A program made the position numbers and the translations under genes. Below the pieces are notes generated by a model. It was not told the DNA's origin, ran no database searches, and saw nothing but the letters and a program-made list of their open reading frames with translations. Positions 61,710 through 64,000 of a stretch of DNA of 64,000 nucleotides are shown here, piece after piece (positions within the stretch are counted from its first letter, which is position 1; every line of letters starts with the position of its first letter). Source of the stretch: Microcaldota archaeon (GTDB taxonomy: Archaea; Micrarchaeota; Micrarchaeia; Anstonellales; Bilamarchaeaceae); assembly GCA_022627495.1 (NCBI GenBank), contig JAKEGJ010000003.1, positions 1-64,000 of the forward strand. Reading direction: 5' to 3'.

Positions 61710-62590
61710 TTTTTCTCCACTCCGCCCTGCTCCTTTTTCCCCATCTTCTTCATCTGCCCCGTGACGAACCCGATGCCCAGATTGGCAATCAATGAGACGA
61801 GTATGAACCACCAGTACGGCTGGTATATCGTTTTCACGTTGAATATGGGGATTTCAAGCGGAAGGTCGACGCGGAAGTATGTGCCGTTCGATATCGTTGC
61901 TTCGACGCGGTCTACCGAAAGCATGCGTGGCGGGGCGATGGGGATTATGAAGCTCGCGCCCTTCGTCATGTTCGCGGGTATGGCCGTTATCACCACGGTC
62001 TCATTCGCATGGTACTCCCGCTTATCGGTTGAAAGCCCCATCCATTCGCCCTTGCCGGCCTCCACGTAGGTGTCGGTGTCCTGGGCCTGGCCGTAGATGA
62101 AGTATGTCTCATTGTCGGCGACTTCGGTTCCGCCCTCCAGCGCCTTGGCCGCCACGGTCCATTTGCCGTAGTTTGCGTCGCTCAGTTTCAGGCAGCCTGT
62201 GAATATCCCGTCCATCGCGGCCGCATCGCACCCGGCGCCGTCGTCGGTCAGGCTCATCCGGATGTCATCCTTGGTCGAAGGGTCGAGCGTGCCGACCACC
62301 CACATGAAGGCCGCAAACACGATGATGAGCGCGAACATCGGCCGGAACTGCTTGAACATGACCGTGTTCATCCGGGGGAGGAAGTCCATCTGCTCCTGCA
62401 TGATTCGGTCCATCCTCTTCCTGTCGTTCGCCTTCTGCGCCTTTTTGAACTCTTCGTTCAGGCGCTTCGATTCGGCCTGCATCGCCTCCATCTCGCTTTT
62501 GTCGATGAGCTTGTTCTGGATGAACTTGGTCACGGCGGCATAAGCGAGCGCCAATACCCCCACTAGGGCTGCAAAAGACTCGAAAACCAT
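61706..62590 (-). CDS. DUF106/EMC3-like membrane insertase homologue with large extracytoplasmic insert
   Basis: The 294-aa protein has TM1 (about 5-22), a cytoplasmic charged coil (SKRLNEEFKKAQKANDRKRM), TM2 (about 83-103) and TM3 near 262-280, followed by a basic tail. These are the elements of the archaeal Oxa1/YidC/TMCO1-type family. Between TM2 and TM3 lie about 155 residues with two cysteines and NET/NGT sequons, longer than usual for the family. It probably inserts membrane proteins. Confidence 0.85.
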   Translation of the reverse strand: MVFESFAALVGVLALAYAAVTKFIQNKLIDKSEMEAMQAESKRLNEEFKKAQKANDRKRMDRIMQEQMDFLPRMNTVMFKQFRPMFALIIVFAAFMWVVGTLDPSTKDDIRMSLTDDGAGCDAAAMDGIFTGCLKLSDANYGKWTVAAKALEGGTEVADNETYFIYGQAQDTDTYVEAGKGEWMGLSTDKREYHANETVVITAIPANMTKGASFIIPIAPPRMLSVDRVEATISNGTYFRVDLPLEIPIFNVKTIYQPYWWFILVSLIANLGIGFVTGQMKKMGKKEQGGVEKK

Positions 62591-62645
62591 CGGTAGAATC
62601 TATATTCGGAAAAGTTAAATACCTTTGTCGGGTTCTTCATATGCA

Positions 62646-63200
62646 ATGGCCGACGAACTCGACACCGCAACGAAGCTTGAAATCTACAAGCTCGTCCTGG
62701 GCAGGTACAGGAACCTTATCAACGAGAAGGAATCCATATCCATCTCCGAAATCCGCCAGAAGGTCTCGCCATACAACGATTTCGTGCGCAAGCTCCGCGA
62801 TTCCATGCTGAAAGACATCGTTCCCTATGACGTCCGGCTGCATTTCATGTCCGCCGCGGAGCGCGCGATGGAGTATGTGCGCAAAATCCGAACCTGCGAG
62901 TTCGCCTTCGCTTTCTGGATGGCGTTTTCCGAGATGGAGCGACTCCGCGTCGGAACCGCGATGGACAAGGCCATACTCCTCGCCGCATTGCTGCGCTCGT
63001 TCGAGTCCGAAGATGCGCGCGTGATAGTCAGCAGGCGCGGGCGCGCGTTCGTGCGCTTCTCATACAAGAGCACGCCCTACCTTTTCGTTCCCGAAAGCGG
63101 CTCCCTCCTGATGGGGGACGATGCCATGAAGCTGCTCTCAGACGACCCCATCGCATACTGCTTCAACGACCTGGTTTATGAAAACTACGAAGAATCCTAG
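62646..63200 (+). CDS. Hypothetical protein, possibly transglutaminase-like
   Basis: ATG 62646 gives 184 aa. An N-terminal helical part (KLEIYKLVLGRYRNLINEKE) precedes VGTAMDKAILLAALLRSFESEDARVIVSRRGRAFVRF, a pattern that resembles the transglutaminase-like fold, but the catalytic Cys position is occupied by another residue. A TATA-like GTTAAATAC lies about 30 bases upstream, shared with the divergent DUF106 gene. Function unknown. Confidence 0.7.
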   Translation: MADELDTATKLEIYKLVLGRYRNLINEKESISISEIRQKVSPYNDFVRKLRDSMLKDIVPYDVRLHFMSAAERAMEYVRKIRTCEFAFAFWMAFSEMERLRVGTAMDKAILLAALLRSFESEDARVIVSRRGRAFVRFSYKSTPYLFVPESGSLLMGDDAMKLLSDDPIAYCFNDLVYENYEES

Positions 63201-63542
63201 GCCGCACTGAAATCCCAAGCCGAAATCCTTTTTTCGCGGCCGCGTCAATTTGGGTTCGCGTGATGGAGCTTACAACCGGCAGCATGAAACAAAGCGCCCG
63301 GACCGGCAGTTATGCCAAACACACGCGTGCCTGGCGCATATGGCCGCGCACAATCCTCCTGCAATTGGCATTTGGTGTTTTTTTCACCGGTCCAGGGTAA
63401 AAAACAGTGCGGGGGCCCTCTTATAGTGTTAGTATGTGGCTTTTATTGACTATTTTTAGTTGATAAAAGTGGTTTTTTGTAAAGATGCCAGCGCTTGATT
63501 TATATACGTTTCGGCTCATTCTTTGTTTGGGAGAGGAAAAAT
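63201..63542. other. Intergenic stretch of 342 bases
   Basis: Short GC-rich inverted elements occur near 63235-63245 (CGCGGCCGCG, palindromic) and an AT-rich part follows from 63420. No ORF or RNA gene is supported. The only recognisable element is the TATA box at 63498. Confidence 0.5.
63498..63508 (+). promoter_or_regulatory. TATA box of the last gene
   Basis: ATTTATATACG lies 35-45 bases before ATG 63543, predicting a start of transcription near 63527. Confidence 0.6.
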
Positions 63543-64000
63543 ATGGTTATCAAAGGGGTGGGGATAATGGCATTGCACGGTTCCAGCAACCGCAGCAGCA
63601 ACAGGCTCAACGTCGCCCGGTTCGTGCAGGATAACGCCGAACGCGAAAGAACCAGGGAATTCAAGGACCCTGTGAGCGCTTTCACGAAATTCTCGGCGCA
63701 GGCATGCACCATGCTGGAGCGGCTGAATGCCAAGGCGGATGCTGCGAAGGCGTCAATCGCCAAGGCGACGGAAAGGAAGTCTTCGGGCGAGCTGGACGAT
63801 TCCACTTATTATGCCGAGACCGTGGCCGCAAGGATGCTGCTGTCCATGCAGGCATCGCTGAAAGCCATCTACCTGTACGCGCAAGGCACGAAGGATATCT
63901 TTGCGGTCAGGCGCGTCGGCGTCGTGGCGGACAAGCTGGCGGCTGTTTCAGAAGAGCTTTTGATGGAATCCCATTATCCGCAGAACGAATCGCTAAAAGG
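63543..64000 (+). CDS. Hypothetical protein (3' truncated)
   Basis: The frame is open from ATG 63543 to the window end with no stop. GGAGAGG precedes this ATG; a second ATG at 63567 follows GGGGTGG and starts MALHGSSNRSSNRLN. The visible 152 residues are soluble and mainly helical, with heptad-like AKADAAKASIAKATERK. Long antisense frames here have no site of their own. No family recognised. Confidence 0.65.
   Translation, partial: MVIKGVGIMALHGSSNRSSNRLNVARFVQDNAERERTREFKDPVSAFTKFSAQACTMLERLNAKADAAKASIAKATERKSSGELDDSTYYAETVAARMLLSMQASLKAIYLYAQGTKDIFAVRRVGVVADKLAAVSEELLMESHYPQNESLK

Noticed and set aside
1-64000. CRISPR array or insertion sequence
   Set aside because: I saw no set of regularly spaced repeats with unique spacers, no transposase and no terminal inverted repeats flanking a gene.

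Overview
The window is GC-rich archaeal chromosome. Diagnostic genes are the archaeal DnaG primase, MCM helicase, CDP-archaeol synthase (CarS), Rnl3-type RNA ligase, ribosomal protein eS8, KEOPS subunit Cgi121, SecE/Spt5, archaeal Trm1, Trm5 and TruD, Cbf5, a presenilin-type protease and class III (type IV pilin-like) signal peptides. Starts are usually preceded by GGTG or GGTGGT four to eight bases upstream, and TTG and GTG starts are common. Several promoters are TATA boxes 20-35 bases before the start, fitting short or leaderless mRNAs. The content suggests a DPANN or deep euryarchaeal lineage (for example near Diapherotrites or Micrarchaeota), but no rRNA is present, so this is a weak inference.

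Layout. 1-11.8 kb: a giant repeat-built surface protein, RNA ligase, CarS, SppA and a forward cluster of pilin-like secreted proteins. 11.9-25.9 kb: informational and metabolic genes (DnaG plus a small Toprim protein, a CBS protein, LeuRS-Trm5, TrpB2 with a structured leader, presenilin homologue, MCM, ApgM, a HAD protein). 25.8-35.3 kb: a reverse-strand type IV pilus or Tad-like operon (winged-helix coiled-coil protein, secretion ATPase, low-complexity coiled-coil protein, two platform proteins, pilin), facing a divergent protein with four winged-helix-like repeats. 35.3-43.9 kb: Cgi121, eS8, lipoproteins, MetRS, two tandem trypsin-like proteases and an HTH-CBS regulator. 44-52.3 kb: TruD, a beta-helix surface protein, Trm1, a PP2C-like phosphatase, rhomboid, FtsZ-SecE-Spt5 and MscS.

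52.4-54.6 kb is the strangest stretch. It has a tRNA-Gly(CCC) gene whose D-loop is interrupted by an intron made of three near-perfect hairpins. A tract dense in near-perfect palindromes follows, with a 15-bp copy of the tRNA 3' end, then a 22-residue lysine-rich peptide gene, glyA, and a second interrupted tRNA whose anticodon arm I could not assemble. 54.6-64 kb: small secreted proteins, ThiI, a Na+/H+ antiporter, a divergent pair of unknown genes, the DUF106-cmk-cbf5 operon and unknown genes, the last cut by the window end.

The best candidates for something undescribed are: (i) the pilus engine with extra cytoplasmic winged-helix and coiled-coil proteins; (ii) the alternative-hairpin, Trp-containing leader upstream of trpB2; (iii) the interrupted tRNAs and palindrome tract; (iv) an in-frame duplication of a pilin signal-peptide region.
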